Of a stretch of DNA of 64,000 bases, positions 8,395-16,203 are shown piece by piece (positions within the stretch are counted from its first letter, which is position 1; the number at the start of each line of letters is the position of its first letter). The notes beneath the pieces were generated by a model that ran no database searches, had not been told where the DNA came from, and saw nothing but the letters and a program-made list of their open reading frames with translations. Origin of the DNA: an uncultured Clostridia bacterium (GTDB lineage: Bacteria; Bacillota; Clostridia; Christensenellales; UBA1242); assembly GCA_930990515.1 (NCBI GenBank), contig CAKNPS010000002.1, positions 124,001 through 188,000 of the forward strand. The letters are read 5' to 3'. The position numbers and the translations under genes are program-made.

Positions 8395-9225
8395 ATGAAT
8401 AGGTATGCCATAATTCGAGATGTAAAGAACCTGCCTAGAGAACGAAAAATTGATTTACAAAATCTTATTGATGAATGTGAGTTAATTCACGATAAAACTT
8501 TATCAAAACATATTGATAAAGTTGATTTGAAAAGAGCATTAATCTGCATAAATGAAAGAAATTACATCACAGGAGCCGCATTTTTTGAAGAACAAAACAG
8601 AGTGGTTTATTTAGACACTTTGTATATTTTAAATTCTGAACGGAAAAAAGGATATGGAAAGCAACTCCTTTCTGTTTTAAAACAATATGCGAAAAAGAAA
8701 GGTTTTGATAAGATTGAACTTGTGGTGAAACGCGATAATTTAATCGCCATTGATTTATATAAAAAGAAAAATTTTGTCATCTATAGGAGCGTTGACGAAA
8801 ATGTCATTTCAATGGTTAAGTATGTTGATAACAGCATTTTTAAATTAGGGAAAATTCTGTTTAAAATTTTAAAAGAGCAAGACTTAGAAAAAACAGATTT
8901 TAATGATTTCCATTTTGAAAGTTATGATAAAAATGGCGAGTTAGAGGGTGCTGAAAATCGAGAAATAATTTTAACATCGCTTATGATTTTGAAGGAGCGA
9001 GAAAAGGGCGTTTTGACGAAAGAAGATTATTTAAATATTTCTAGATATGCAAATTCTGAGAACAACAATTTTAGTGATAAAGATATAAGTTCGGGTTTAA
9101 AATTAGTTGAAGGAATTGATAAAGAAGTTTTAGCAAAAACAATGCTAGTTCTTTCAGTTTATCGTGATTTAAAGTTTCAAGAGAAATTTCAGGAAGAAAA
9201 TAAAAATTTATCCTTTGCAAAATAA
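8395..9225 (+). CDS. GNAT-family N-acetyltransferase with extra C-terminal domain
   Basis: The N-terminal ~150 residues have the GNAT pattern. A strand (VVYLDTLYI) leads into RKKGYGKQLL, the acetyl-CoA pyrophosphate loop (R-x-x-G-x-G). KIELVVKRDNLIAIDLYKKKNF follows, the usual strand plus Asn/Tyr region. The last ~125 residues are charged and helical and are not part of a standard GNAT; I do not recognise them. AGGAG precedes the ATG by 10 nt and a good promoter lies upstream. The acceptor substrate cannot be told. It stands alone between the gatB terminator and tRNA-Ser. Confidence 0.75.
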   Translation: MNRYAIIRDVKNLPRERKIDLQNLIDECELIHDKTLSKHIDKVDLKRALICINERNYITGAAFFEEQNRVVYLDTLYILNSERKKGYGKQLLSVLKQYAKKKGFDKIELVVKRDNLIAIDLYKKKNFVIYRSVDENVISMVKYVDNSIFKLGKILFKILKEQDLEKTDFNDFHFESYDKNGELEGAENREIILTSLMILKEREKGVLTKEDYLNISRYANSENNNFSDKDISSGLKLVEGIDKEVLAKTMLVLSVYRDLKFQEKFQEENKNLSFAK

Positions 9226-9300
9226 AAAAATAAAAGATAAGATAAAGAAATAATCAACACACTACGAAAATAAATTAATTTATAAAATTTGAAAAAACAC

Positions 9301-9328
9301 TTGCAAAATTTTCAAAAATATGTATAAT
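9301..9328 (+). promoter_or_regulatory. tRNA-Ser promoter
   Basis: TTGCAA at 9301 and a consensus TATAAT at 9323 are separated by 16 bp, about 55 nt before the mature tRNA. Confidence 0.7.
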
Positions 9329-9381
9329 ATATTATGCTATCAAAAAGCAAAACAATTTAATAGTGCATAAAAGCACAATTT

Positions 9382-9470
9382 GGAGGTTTGGCTGAGCGGT
9401 CGAAAGCGGCGGTCTTGAAAACCGTTTAGGTTAATAGCCTACTGGGGTTCGAATCCCTAAGCCTCCGCCA
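9382..9470 (+). tRNA. tRNA-Ser (anticodon UGA)
   Basis: The cloverleaf is readable. The acceptor GGAGGTT pairs with AGCCTCC (one G-U). The anticodon loop CTTGAAA carries TGA, with stem CGGT/ACCG. A long variable arm (TTTAGGTTAATAGCCTA) is typical of class II tRNA-Ser. The T-loop is GTTCGAATC, the discriminator is G, and CCA is encoded. The length of 89 nt fits tRNA-Ser. Confidence 0.96.
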
Positions 9471-9476
9471 ATTTAA

Positions 9477-9507
9477 GAAAAAGTTGATTTTTGTCAACTT
9501 TTTTTAT
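9477..9507 (+). terminator. tRNA-Ser terminator
   Basis: AAAAAGTTGA pairs with TCAACTTTTT around a short loop, with a T run. The IS200/IS605 remnant begins immediately after the T run. Confidence 0.85.
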
Positions 9508-9513
9508 TGTTAC

Positions 9514-9726
9514 AGAAAACCACGGGATAGTCCCGTGGTTCAAAAGAGGTTAACCTTTACATAAAGATACCTCCTGTGTTAAGATATCTTCGTAGTCTAC
9601 ACTAAATATTTAACACAGGAGGTTTTTGTCATGCATGACACAAATAGTTTAGCACATTCGACTTGGAATTGCAAGTATCATATTGTATTTGCACCTAAGT
9701 ACAGAAGGAAGGTATTTTTTTGTTAA
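9514..9726 (+). mobile_element. IS200/IS605-type left-end remnant
   Basis: Two elements of an IS200-like left end are present. A perfect 10-bp subterminal hairpin, AACCACGGGA/TCCCGTGGTT, lies at 9518-9540. A 14-bp stem, ACCTCCTGTGTTAA (9569-9582) with its exact complement (9610-9623), buries the ribosome binding site of tnpA. Sequestering the SD this way is known for IS200 transposases. The element is cut after the first ~30 codons of tnpA, and no right end is seen. TTAC lies just before the inferred left end and is the target used by some IS605-group elements; whether it was the target here is inference. Confidence 0.75.
9631..9726 (+). pseudogene. tnpA: Truncated IS200-type transposase tnpA
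   Basis: AGGAGG is followed by ATG and 31 codons. The product contains NSLAHSTWNCKYHIVFAPKY, the hallmark N-terminus of Y1 (HUH) IS200 transposases, and then a stop. Full-length TnpA is about 130-155 aa. The HUH motif and catalytic Tyr are missing, so it is inactive. It is too short for the ORF track. Confidence 0.88.
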
Positions 9727-9765
9727 AAAATATTTTAAATATTTTGAAAAATATTGTAAAATTAT

Positions 9766-9794
9766 TTGGAATTTTGTAAAAGGTGTGATATAAT
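9766..9794 (+). promoter_or_regulatory. Promoter for the Spo0A_C gene
   Basis: TTGGAA at 9766 and a consensus TATAAT at 9789 are separated by 17 bp, just downstream of the IS remnant. Transcription should start near 9801. Confidence 0.65.
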
Positions 9795-9928
9795 ATAAAA
9801 GTCAGTTGGAAATGCCGACCTTATTCATTTGGTTATTTCCCCAGAATTGGTTTATATATATATTTGCTTTGGCAATATGGGTGCCTTTCTTTTTCTGCGC
9901 GTATCAAATGAATTTAAAAGGAAAGAGT

Positions 9929-10315
9929 ATGAAAGAAAATGAATTAAACAAAGTAAGAAAAATAATTAAGTACGCGCTGATAAAAATAGGTTTTCAAGTA
10001 AACCGTGTGGGATTTAAATATCTATGTTATGCCATTGAACTTGTCATCCAAGACCCCTCTCTTATACATAGATTATGTAAAGGCGTATATGCAAAAGTAG
10101 CTGAGGAATACAATGTTAAATATTTGTGTATAGAAAGAGACATACGACATTCAATAGAGGCAACGTATATAGACAGAAGTTTTTTGGAAGTTAACCAAAT
10201 GTTTAAGACAAACATTTTTACAATAGACAGTAAGCCAAAGACAGGAGAGTTAATACAGTTAATAGTGGAATATTATAACCTAGAATTGTATAAACAAGAG
10301 GGAGTGAAGTTTTAA
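9929..10315 (+). CDS. Stand-alone Spo0A C-terminal-like DNA-binding protein
   Basis: Residues from KYALIKIGFQVNRVGFKYL onward follow the Spo0A effector domain: IGF...GFKYLCYAIELVIQDP, the recognition-helix region ERDIRHSIEATYIDR, and KPKTGELIQLI near the end. In Spo0A this domain binds 0A boxes and contacts RNA polymerase. The phosphoacceptor receiver domain is absent. I chose ATG 9929 because AAAGGAAAG precedes it, giving 128 aa. The frame is open further upstream to ATG 9812 and TTG 9806, which would add a hydrophobic helix (FIYIFALAIWVPFFF) but has no ribosome site. Either a soluble regulator or a membrane-tethered one is possible. Targets are unknown. Confidence 0.72.
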   Translation: MKENELNKVRKIIKYALIKIGFQVNRVGFKYLCYAIELVIQDPSLIHRLCKGVYAKVAEEYNVKYLCIERDIRHSIEATYIDRSFLEVNQMFKTNIFTIDSKPKTGELIQLIVEYYNLELYKQEGVKF

Positions 10316-10340
10316 AACAAAATCAAATATATTGGCACCC

Positions 10341-10362
10341 AAAGCACATTCGTGCTTTTTTA
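10341..10362 (+). terminator. Terminator after the Spo0A_C gene
   Basis: AAAGCAC and GTGCTTT flank a 3-4 nt loop, then a T run. Confidence 0.75.
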
Positions 10363-10453
10363 TTTTAATAAGGCAAAATAGTAAACTAGATAATTTTAAA
10401 TGAAGAATAATAGATAAAGTAAACGTCTATGGATTAATGCAAGCGAAATAAAT

Positions 10454-10483
10454 AAAAAATCAGCATTGTCTGCTGATTTTTTG
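10454..10483. terminator. Terminator, probably bidirectional
   Basis: AAAAAATCAGCA and TGCTGATTTTTT form a perfect 12-bp stem with a 5-nt loop. It lies just past the stop of the minus-strand YwaF-like gene, and the T run works in both directions. Confidence 0.8.
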
Positions 10484-10507
10484 GTTAAATTTAAAAATAA
10501 AATTTTC

Positions 10508-11329
10508 TTAGATTTTCTTTTTAGTTATTGACAAAATTTTTTGAAAGGTTTCTTCTTCCGGGTCTTTCTTTTTCGTCTTTTTGTAGATATAATATGGGAG
10601 ATAGAACAGATATGGAACAAGAGCGTAAGCAATATACAAAACTATTATCCAAAGCCACTCTGGCATATGGTCAGAGATAATTGAGAATGGAAAACCACCG
10701 CGGAAGAACATATATGAGCAGTTATAAACAAAGTTAATTATATTTGCTGGTATAGAAACAATAAACAGAGGAATAAATGCCAAAATTGCGTCTTTTATAT
10801 TTTTATAGTTATAATATTTTGAAAAGAGCATTAAAAGAGCAACAAATACCATAATTCCGTGATAGAAAAGAGTGTGAAGTCCAGCAAAAGAAATTACTGA
10901 ATAATTGGAAAGAACATTGCTTGGATAAACAAAATTGACGAGTCCACCAATAAGGTTTAAAGTGCAGATGAAACTACAAGCGGACCTTCGCCATATGCTG
11001 AATTCCCCTCCCCATATTGCGAATGGCATAACATACATAAAAATACTACAAATATATAGAGGTAAAATTCCAGTGACTTCAAAACCATTTGGATTTGTGC
11101 AAGATTCCCAAGTGATTTTAACGCCTTCCATAACCACCATTAAAGCCCATAGCACAATGAACAAGATTTTCATGTTTTTCTTTTTCATTTTTCTTAAAAG
11201 AAAAGCAAGCAGTGGCACAGCAATTATTAAAACAACCATAACTGCGATATGCAAAGGCGAGAAAAGTCTACCCGGCAAATCTGCAGGCAAATATGCTTTG
11301 TTTGTAAAAAAGTAATCAAATAGGTTCAT
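10508..11329 (-). CDS. YwaF-like integral membrane protein (paralogue 2)
   Basis: This 273-aa protein has about seven hydrophobic helices, the short charged loop RKMKKKNMK, and a Lys-rich C-terminal tail. The layout and the segments LPLYICSIFMY and LHTLFYHGIMVF match the YwaF family (conserved integral membrane proteins of Firmicutes, related to TMEM164); the function is unknown. Its start overlaps the end of the upstream gene by 14 nt, so they form a two-gene minus-strand operon. The partner has the same signature (IPLYFCSLFIY, LHSLFYHWLMVY), so the pair arose by duplication. It shares the bidirectional terminator downstream. Confidence 0.7.
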   Translation of the reverse strand: MNLFDYFFTNKAYLPADLPGRLFSPLHIAVMVVLIIAVPLLAFLLRKMKKKNMKILFIVLWALMVVMEGVKITWESCTNPNGFEVTGILPLYICSIFMYVMPFAIWGGEFSIWRRSACSFICTLNLIGGLVNFVYPSNVLSNYSVISFAGLHTLFYHGIMVFVALLMLFSKYYNYKNIKDAILAFIPLFIVSIPANIINFVYNCSYMFFRGGFPFSIISDHMPEWLWIIVLYIAYALVPYLFYLPYYIYKKTKKKDPEEETFQKILSITKKKI

Positions 11330-12074
11330 GTTTTATTCTCCTTTTATCAACGACAAGTTTTATAATGCAATAAATTCCATAGGTTAAAAAGTAAAATGCT
11401 ACTGCTTGTGCCAGATAGACCAAGATTATGTATAATTCCTTTGAATAGTTGAAAATGGGTTCTAAGAAAGTTAAACCGAACGGCGAGCCCATAAACATTA
11501 AGTTTGTCCCTAAGAAATAGTTAATGATTATTGCGATAGCCGAGAAAATTGTAACAAACACGAAGTAATAAACGAAGTCGAGAAGTTTTAGTTTATACAG
11601 TTTTTTTATAAAGATTAAACTGCCGGCGTAGACCATAAGCCAATGGTAAAAAAGACTATGTAAGGAAGCGGGGTGCCAAAGCGGATACAGAAGAAGAGAG
11701 GTTGAAGGGTAAAAGATGTAACACAAAGCAGCCGGCAAGCCTCCTAAAGCCATGAAACAAAGGCCGGTGGTTTTCAAAGATTTATTTTTACAAAGAGACA
11801 GCCAAATCGCATAGATGAAAAGACTGCAGAAGTAAAGTGGAATCCAACCGTCACCGCCAGAACCTTTACAAAGTCGGAGGATGATTTTTATTGTTTCCAT
11901 GCTGGTCACTAGAATAGCTATTGTCCACATCATTATCTTGGTTTGTTTGTCGTTAAGCTTTCTAGAGAAATATATAGCCAAAATGACAGTAACAAAAAAG
12001 ACAGCAATAGCGAAAAAATGCCAAGGCGTAAAAATTCCACAAATTTGGTCTTCTGTAAAATTATCGTAAAACAA
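11316..12074 (-). CDS. YwaF-like integral membrane protein (paralogue 1)
   Basis: The start is TTG at 12074, with GAGGG about 7 nt upstream and no in-frame ATG near it. The 252-aa product has about seven hydrophobic helices and the YwaF-family signatures IPLYFCSLFIY and LHSLFYHWLMVY. It is the first gene of the operon; the second paralogue begins inside its 3' end. A promoter with TTGACA and TAAAAT lies upstream and diverges from the leaderless gene at 12189. The biochemical role is unknown for the family. A conserved His in the FYH motif is a candidate functional residue, but that is inference. Confidence 0.7.
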   Translation of the reverse strand: MFYDNFTEDQICGIFTPWHFFAIAVFFVTVILAIYFSRKLNDKQTKIMMWTIAILVTSMETIKIILRLCKGSGGDGWIPLYFCSLFIYAIWLSLCKNKSLKTTGLCFMALGGLPAALCYIFYPSTSLLLYPLWHPASLHSLFYHWLMVYAGSLIFIKKLYKLKLLDFVYYFVFVTIFSAIAIIINYFLGTNLMFMGSPFGLTFLEPIFNYSKELYIILVYLAQAVAFYFLTYGIYCIIKLVVDKRRIKHEPI

Positions 12075-12094
12075 CTTTTTCCCTCATAGTTAGT

Positions 12095-12124
12095 ATTTTA
12101 AATAATAATAGCTCAATATGTCAA
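12095..12124 (-). promoter_or_regulatory. Promoter of the YwaF-like pair
   Basis: On the minus strand TTGACA (12124-12119) and TAAAAT (12100-12095) are separated by 18 bp. Confidence 0.65.
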
Positions 12125-12153
12125 CTATTTTGGCGAGCGAGTGAAAAAAAATA

Positions 12154-12182
12154 TTGACAGAAAGCTAAATTAATGTTAACAT
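12154..12182 (+). promoter_or_regulatory. Promoter abutting the start codon (leaderless)
   Basis: TTGACA at 12154 and TAACAT at 12177 are separated by 17 bp. The -10 ends 6 nt before ATG 12189, so transcription should begin on or next to the start codon. Confidence 0.65.
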
Positions 12183-12188
12183 ATTTCT

Positions 12189-12722
12189 ATGTATAGTGAA
12201 AAAATTGTAAAGAATTTAAAAGAAATTTTTGCCTTAGGCTATGTTCCTATAAGAAAAAATGAAAGTTACATGTTTAAACTTTCGAATGGTTTGCCGGCAT
12301 ATTCGCTGGTAAACTGCATGGGACATGCCTTTTTTAATTTAACTAATCAAATTTTAAATGACTATCAATTTGATAAAGAATATCTATATTCTTGTCAAAA
12401 TTTTTATGATTCCTTTAAATCTTTAAATGGAATGGCTTTATCTATGTTCAATTTTGTGGAAATTACAGGACTTAAAGTAGAAAAGGCACAAAAAACAGCC
12501 AAAAGAGGAAATGGAGAATGGAATGTTGCGTTATACTTCAACACTGAAATTGAAGATTATCATTTTTTACTTCAAGAAAATGCTTTTTGTTGGTCTAGCA
12601 AAATAAGTATAAATAAAAGCGTAGAAAAATTTGTAACACCGCCAAAAGTTTATCGAGAACGATATGATTTATACGATATTTATACAATAAAAAATCCACA
12701 TTTCCACAATTTGTGTAAATAA
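12189..12722 (+). CDS. Hypothetical protein, possible papain-like Cys/His protein
   Basis: This 177-aa soluble protein has no signal peptide and no Shine-Dalgarno; the promoter suggests a leaderless mRNA. I cannot assign it firmly. It has a conserved-looking VNCMGHAFFNL segment near residue 36 and later EDYHFLLQENAFCWSSK. I recall the D-Y-H-F-x-x-Q...W-S-x-K pattern from some phage and Firmicute proteins of unknown role. A Cys in the first segment and a His in the second could form a Cys/His pair as in papain-like proteins, but this is speculative. It stands between divergent YwaF-like genes and a monooxygenase-like gene. Confidence 0.6.
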   Translation: MYSEKIVKNLKEIFALGYVPIRKNESYMFKLSNGLPAYSLVNCMGHAFFNLTNQILNDYQFDKEYLYSCQNFYDSFKSLNGMALSMFNFVEITGLKVEKAQKTAKRGNGEWNVALYFNTEIEDYHFLLQENAFCWSSKISINKSVEKFVTPPKVYRERYDLYDIYTIKNPHFHNLCK

Positions 12723-12785
12723 AATCCTTTTAATATTAGCCTTTTAAATAATGATTGTGGTATCCTATCTATTAGGAGGCTTTTT

Positions 12786-13073
12786 ATGCTAGTTATCAAC
12801 ATTTTTTATAGAGGAAAGAATGGAAGTGCAAAAAAGTTTGCAGAAGAAATGGTTTCAAGTGGCATTGTAGATTTAGTTAGAAAAGAGGAAGGAAATTTAG
12901 GCTATTCATACTTTTTTCCAATGGAGGATGAAGAAACGGTGCTTTTAATTGACAAATGGAAGGATGAAGAGGCGCTAGATCGTCATCATAAAACGGATAT
13001 GATGAGACAAATTGCCGAACTGCGTGAAAAATATCATCTTAGTATGAGAGTGGAACAATATGTTTCAAAATAA
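12786..13073 (+). CDS. ABM-domain (YgiN-like) monooxygenase family protein
   Basis: This 95-aa protein is a single antibiotic-biosynthesis-monooxygenase (dimeric alpha/beta barrel) domain. The pattern is an N-terminal strand (LVINIFYRG), a helix rich in charged residues, VRKEEGNLGYSYFFPMED, then VLLIDKWKDEEALDRHHKTD with the typical W-x-D-x-x-A-x-x-x-H. Family members include quinol monooxygenases and many proteins of unknown substrate. AGGAGG precedes the ATG. It is monocistronic, closed by a terminator 2 nt after the stop. Confidence 0.85.
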   Translation: MLVINIFYRGKNGSAKKFAEEMVSSGIVDLVRKEEGNLGYSYFFPMEDEETVLLIDKWKDEEALDRHHKTDMMRQIAELREKYHLSMRVEQYVSK

Positions 13074-13074
13074 T

Positions 13075-13101
13075 AAAGTTGTCTTTTGGCAACTTTTTTT
13101 A
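13075..13101 (+). terminator. Terminator after the ABM-domain gene
   Basis: AAAGTTG pairs with CAACTTT around an 8-nt loop, with a long T run. It overlaps the next gene's -35 element. Confidence 0.75.
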
Positions 13102-13115
13102 TTTTTTAGTATAAT
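13086..13115 (+). promoter_or_regulatory. Promoter of the 13134 gene
   Basis: TTGGCA at 13086 and TATAAT at 13110 are separated by 18 bp. The -35 sits inside the preceding terminator hairpin. Confidence 0.5.
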
Positions 13116-13133
13116 GATAACGGAGGGTTTTGT

Positions 13134-13562
13134 ATGAGCAAAAATTGCGATAAAACAACTAATCCTTCAATATTAATTGATGTAAATGACACTGCAACTC
13201 ACAGCATTTGTTTTGAAAGATGTGAAAATAACAAAAACTATGTCATTGAACCACAAAACTTGTCAAGTGTTGGTCGTTTTTTAAGTTTATCTACAACTAT
13301 TAAAAATGTTTGTCCAAACAAACAGATTGCAATTGGTTTAAAACTTTATGAAACAACAAATGGAAGCAAAATAATTAAAGGTCATAAAATGTTTGCTGTC
13401 AAGCATTGTGAAAATTGTTGTGCCGATATAACACTTTCCAACATTCATTTTGTTTTGCCAGAAGAAATTGCCGAAACTGAAAATAAATCTAACATATGCA
13501 GTCGTAGAACTTTTGACATTGAAACAACATCACACTATATTGATTTAAATGAGATTAGTTGA
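13134..13562 (+). CDS. Conserved clostridial-type hypothetical, Cys-containing
   Basis: The 142-aa product has GGAGGG upstream of ATG and no signal peptide. The central part reads NVCPNKQIAIGLKLYE, GHKMFAVKHCENCCADITL and FVLPEE. I recall a family in Clostridia with the same order (N-V-C-P-x-(K/R)-x-(I/V)-A, G-x-K-x, C-x-D-I/V, F-V-L-P-E), annotated only as hypothetical. The beta-rich pattern suggests a small beta-sandwich. Seven cysteines in 142 residues is high for a cytoplasmic protein. Function unknown. Confidence 0.6.
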   Translation: MSKNCDKTTNPSILIDVNDTATHSICFERCENNKNYVIEPQNLSSVGRFLSLSTTIKNVCPNKQIAIGLKLYETTNGSKIIKGHKMFAVKHCENCCADITLSNIHFVLPEEIAETENKSNICSRRTFDIETTSHYIDLNEIS

Positions 13563-13595
13563 AGAAATTAACTGCTTTTTAGCAGTTAGTACATA

Positions 13596-13624
13596 AAAAC
13601 ACGAATGAGTGTTTTATTTTTTTA
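13596..13624 (+). terminator. Terminator after the 13134 gene
   Basis: AAAACAC/GTGTTTT hairpin followed by T-rich sequence. A second hairpin (TAACTGC/GCAGTTA) lies just before it at about 13569-13588. Confidence 0.7.
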
Positions 13625-13625
13625 T

Positions 13626-13654
13626 TTGACAAAAACTATAAAAGGTTTTAAAAT
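13626..13654 (+). promoter_or_regulatory. Promoter of the 13673 gene
   Basis: TTGACA at 13626 and TAAAAT at 13649 are separated by 17 bp. Confidence 0.65.
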
Positions 13655-13672
13655 GATGCTTAGGAGAAAATT

Positions 13673-13924
13673 ATGATTCATTCAACAGCAGGCGGAACAA
13701 TGCGAGAATATCATCGTTATGACTATGCCAAAGTGGAAATTGATGGAACTATGCATTTTTATCTTTCGCCATTTAAAGAATTAAAAGAAGGCGACATTGT
13801 CACAGTTGAGTTTCAAAATGAAATTAGGGAAGGAAAAGTTTTACGAGTGGATAGGAATATTTTGGAACAAAACTTTCCAATTCCAGTAAAGCGACTTGGT
13901 AAAATAATTGAAATTGTAAGATGA
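13673..13924 (+). CDS. Small conserved hypothetical protein
   Basis: This 83-aa protein has TAGGAG 7 nt before ATG. It begins MIHSTAGGTMREYHRYDYAKVEI, continues FYLSPFKELKEGDIVTVEF, and ends in PIPVKRLGKIIEIV. The alternation of strands with EGDIVTVEF looks like a small beta-barrel (SH3 or OB type). I recall similar short proteins in Clostridia with no assigned role. It is monocistronic with a good promoter and lies just upstream of the DUF2207 gene. Confidence 0.6.
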   Translation: MIHSTAGGTMREYHRYDYAKVEIDGTMHFYLSPFKELKEGDIVTVEFQNEIREGKVLRVDRNILEQNFPIPVKRLGKIIEIVR

Positions 13925-13972
13925 TTTAAAAATTTGTTATGAGAAAAGATGTTTCTATGATATTATAATGTT

Positions 13973-15841
13973 ATGAAAAAGAAAATTGTCATAGTTTTAT
14001 CTTTTCTCTTTTTGATGACTATTGGTTTCACTTTTTTGCAGTGTGATAGTGTTTCGGCGCTTTCTATTTTAGACAGCAACATTGAATATATTTCTATCCA
14101 TAAAGATATTGATATAAGCGAAGAAAAGGTGTGCGAAATTGAAGAAACGATTGTTTTAAGATATAAACAAAGTGGCATAAATTTAGGAATTTCTCGTCAT
14201 ATTTCCAAGGTTAACACAGTGACAAGAGTTGTTGATGGAAAGGAATATCAAAACACAACTTTTGCGAATTTGCAACTTAATGGCGTGACGCTAGACGGTG
14301 AAGAAGAGTATGCATTTTTGGAAGATGACGGAGAATTTTACTATATAAACACTGGTGCTGACGGCGACTATAAAGAAGCAGGCGAACATACTTATGTGAT
14401 TTCTTACACATACAACTTAGGGCACGACTTTATTAATGCTTTTGATGATTTTACTTTCGATATTATGGACTACGACTATTTAACTAATGTTGAGTCATTT
14501 AGTGCGGAGATTACACTGCCGAAAGATTTTGACATTTCACAAATTTCTTTTAGGACAAACGAAATGCAACCTATATCAAATGAAGCAGTAAATTTAAATG
14601 TTGTAGGCAACACAATTTCTTGTTCTTTTGAAAACTTATCAGCACAAAATGGTTTGACTATTCAAGTAATTTTGCCTAATGGTTATTTTAACACATCATA
14701 CACTCCAAATGCCTTATATTTTGTGACATTTGGACTATGCTTTGTTGCTTTAGTGGCAATTATAATTTTATATATTATTAATCGCAAAAAAAATCTCGGA
14801 ATTGTGACAGTGGAATTTTATCCACCAAAGGACTTTTCGCCGATTGATGTGGCACGATACTATAGGGGAACAATTAAATCGAAAGATTTTGCATCTTTAA
14901 TTATATATTGGGCGAGTTTAGGGTATTTGAAAATCAAGTTTGAAAATGACAAAAACATTGTTCTTATCAAAACTAAGGATATGGGCGAAGAATATAAAAG
15001 CAACAAAATTTCAAAAGAAACAGAAATTGCATATTTTAATGAGATATTCAAAAATGGCGACACTGTTGCCTTGAAAGATAAAAAGTTAAAATCTAACAGT
15101 GCTTTACAAAAGATAGCAGGCGAACTTTACACTCCACTTAAGCAAGATAAGAGTCTAAAAATATGGCGGGCAATTGTTCAAATTTTGGCGGTTTTACCAC
15201 TTGCGTTTTTCATATTGTGGAAAGGGTTAATTTTTTCGGAATATTTTACTTCATTTTTCGTTTTACTTTTCCCGACAATCGCTATGCTTGTCTTTAATTA
15301 TATTCCAATGCCAATTGTTTTCAAATGTTTTTGGTGTGGAATTTTTGGTGGGGTGACATTGGCAATTTTAATTTTAACCGGTATTACAATCTACGACACT
15401 TTTGGACTTTTATATATTGCGGTCGTTGTTTTTATACTCGGCGGACTTTTTGGAAGATTTTTCCGAGCCTACACGAAAGAACAATTAGAAACGCGTGCTA
15501 AAATTATTGGTTTTAAAAATTTTTTAGTAACAGCAGAACTTGACAGATTAAAAATGGTTGTGGACGAAAACCCAGAATATTTCTATAGCATTTTGCCGTT
15601 TTGTTATGTTTTAAATATAACTAGGAAAATGGAAAAGAAGTTCAAGGCTTTGAATATGCCATATCCTGATTATTGCCCAGACGGCAATTATGCACACTTC
15701 TGCTTTATGATGTCACTTTCAGTTGCGAACATCTCTAGAACTCCTGCATCAAAAGGTTCAAGTGGTGGTGGAAGAAGTGGTGGCGGAAGAAGAGGTTCGT
15801 CTGGCGGTGGAGCAGGTGGCGGAGGTTCGCGTGGCAGGTAG
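13973..15841 (+). CDS. DUF2207-family membrane protein with Gly-rich C-terminus
   Basis: The 622-aa protein starts with a signal peptide or anchor (MKKKIVIVLSFLFLMTIGFTF). An extracytoplasmic beta-rich domain follows (about 30-235), with ISRHIS and HTYVISYTYNLGHD in the places expected for DUF2207. A helix lies near 245-268, a cytoplasmic domain at about 275-395, and a helix cluster at about 400-500. The tail is GSSGGGRSGGGRRG-like. DUF2207 proteins end in this way; the function is unknown, with an envelope role suspected. The ATG has no ribosome site; TATTAT ends 6 nt before it, so it may be leaderless. Its last codons run into the first unit of a tandem repeat. Confidence 0.85.
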   Translation: MKKKIVIVLSFLFLMTIGFTFLQCDSVSALSILDSNIEYISIHKDIDISEEKVCEIEETIVLRYKQSGINLGISRHISKVNTVTRVVDGKEYQNTTFANLQLNGVTLDGEEEYAFLEDDGEFYYINTGADGDYKEAGEHTYVISYTYNLGHDFINAFDDFTFDIMDYDYLTNVESFSAEITLPKDFDISQISFRTNEMQPISNEAVNLNVVGNTISCSFENLSAQNGLTIQVILPNGYFNTSYTPNALYFVTFGLCFVALVAIIILYIINRKKNLGIVTVEFYPPKDFSPIDVARYYRGTIKSKDFASLIIYWASLGYLKIKFENDKNIVLIKTKDMGEEYKSNKISKETEIAYFNEIFKNGDTVALKDKKLKSNSALQKIAGELYTPLKQDKSLKIWRAIVQILAVLPLAFFILWKGLIFSEYFTSFFVLLFPTIAMLVFNYIPMPIVFKCFWCGIFGGVTLAILILTGITIYDTFGLLYIAVVVFILGGLFGRFFRAYTKEQLETRAKIIGFKNFLVTAELDRLKMVVDENPEYFYSILPFCYVLNITRKMEKKFKALNMPYPDYCPDGNYAHFCFMMSLSVANISRTPASKGSSGGGRSGGGRRGSSGGGAGGGGSRGR

Positions 15842-16145
15842 CGTTGCTACTTTCTAGATTCTAGCAAATATTGGTTTTAGTTAAAGTTAATGAGAAAGGA
15901 ACAATTAATCAAAGAGTCCAGTTAACAACTGGTAGCGTTGCTACTTTCTAGATTCTAGCAAATATTGGTTTTAGTTAAAGTTAATGAGAAAGGAACAATT
16001 AATCAAAGAGTCCAGTTAACAACTGGTAGCGTTGCTACTTTCTAGATTCTAGCAAAGTTTGCTTTTTGTTAAAGTTAGAGAGAATAACATAAGTAATCAA
16101 CAAACCCCAGTCAACGATTGGTAGCCGTGCTACTTTCTAGATTTT
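15837..16145 (+). repeat. Tandem repeat, 94-95 bp unit, about 3.3 copies, with hairpins
   Basis: Units begin at 15837, 15931, 16025 and 16120 (partial). Copies 1 and 2 are essentially identical; copy 3 has diverged in its second half. Each unit starts with the dyad GTAGCGTTGCTAC and then CTAGATTCTAG. The unit junction CCAGTTAACAACTGG is a perfect 6-bp stem. At the third junction it reads CCAGTCAACGATTGG, which can still pair (one G-U), and the next dyad GTAGCCGTGCTAC changes only in its loop. No ORF spans the array. The first unit overlaps the stop codon of the DUF2207 gene. It is not a CRISPR: unit and spacing do not fit. Confidence 0.9.
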
Positions 16146-16203
16146 GAAATTTTTAATTGTTGATGAAAATTATAAAAAGTTTATAAAAATTAATTAAATT
16201 TGC

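Noticed and set aside
9806-9928. Upstream extension of the Spo0A_C gene as the certain start
   Set aside because: TTG 9806 and ATG 9812 have no ribosome site, while ATG 9929 does. The extension is kept only as an alternative because it encodes a helix.
15837-16145. Tandem repeat considered as a CRISPR array
   Set aside because: The units are contiguous 94-95 bp copies without unique spacers, and no cas genes are present.
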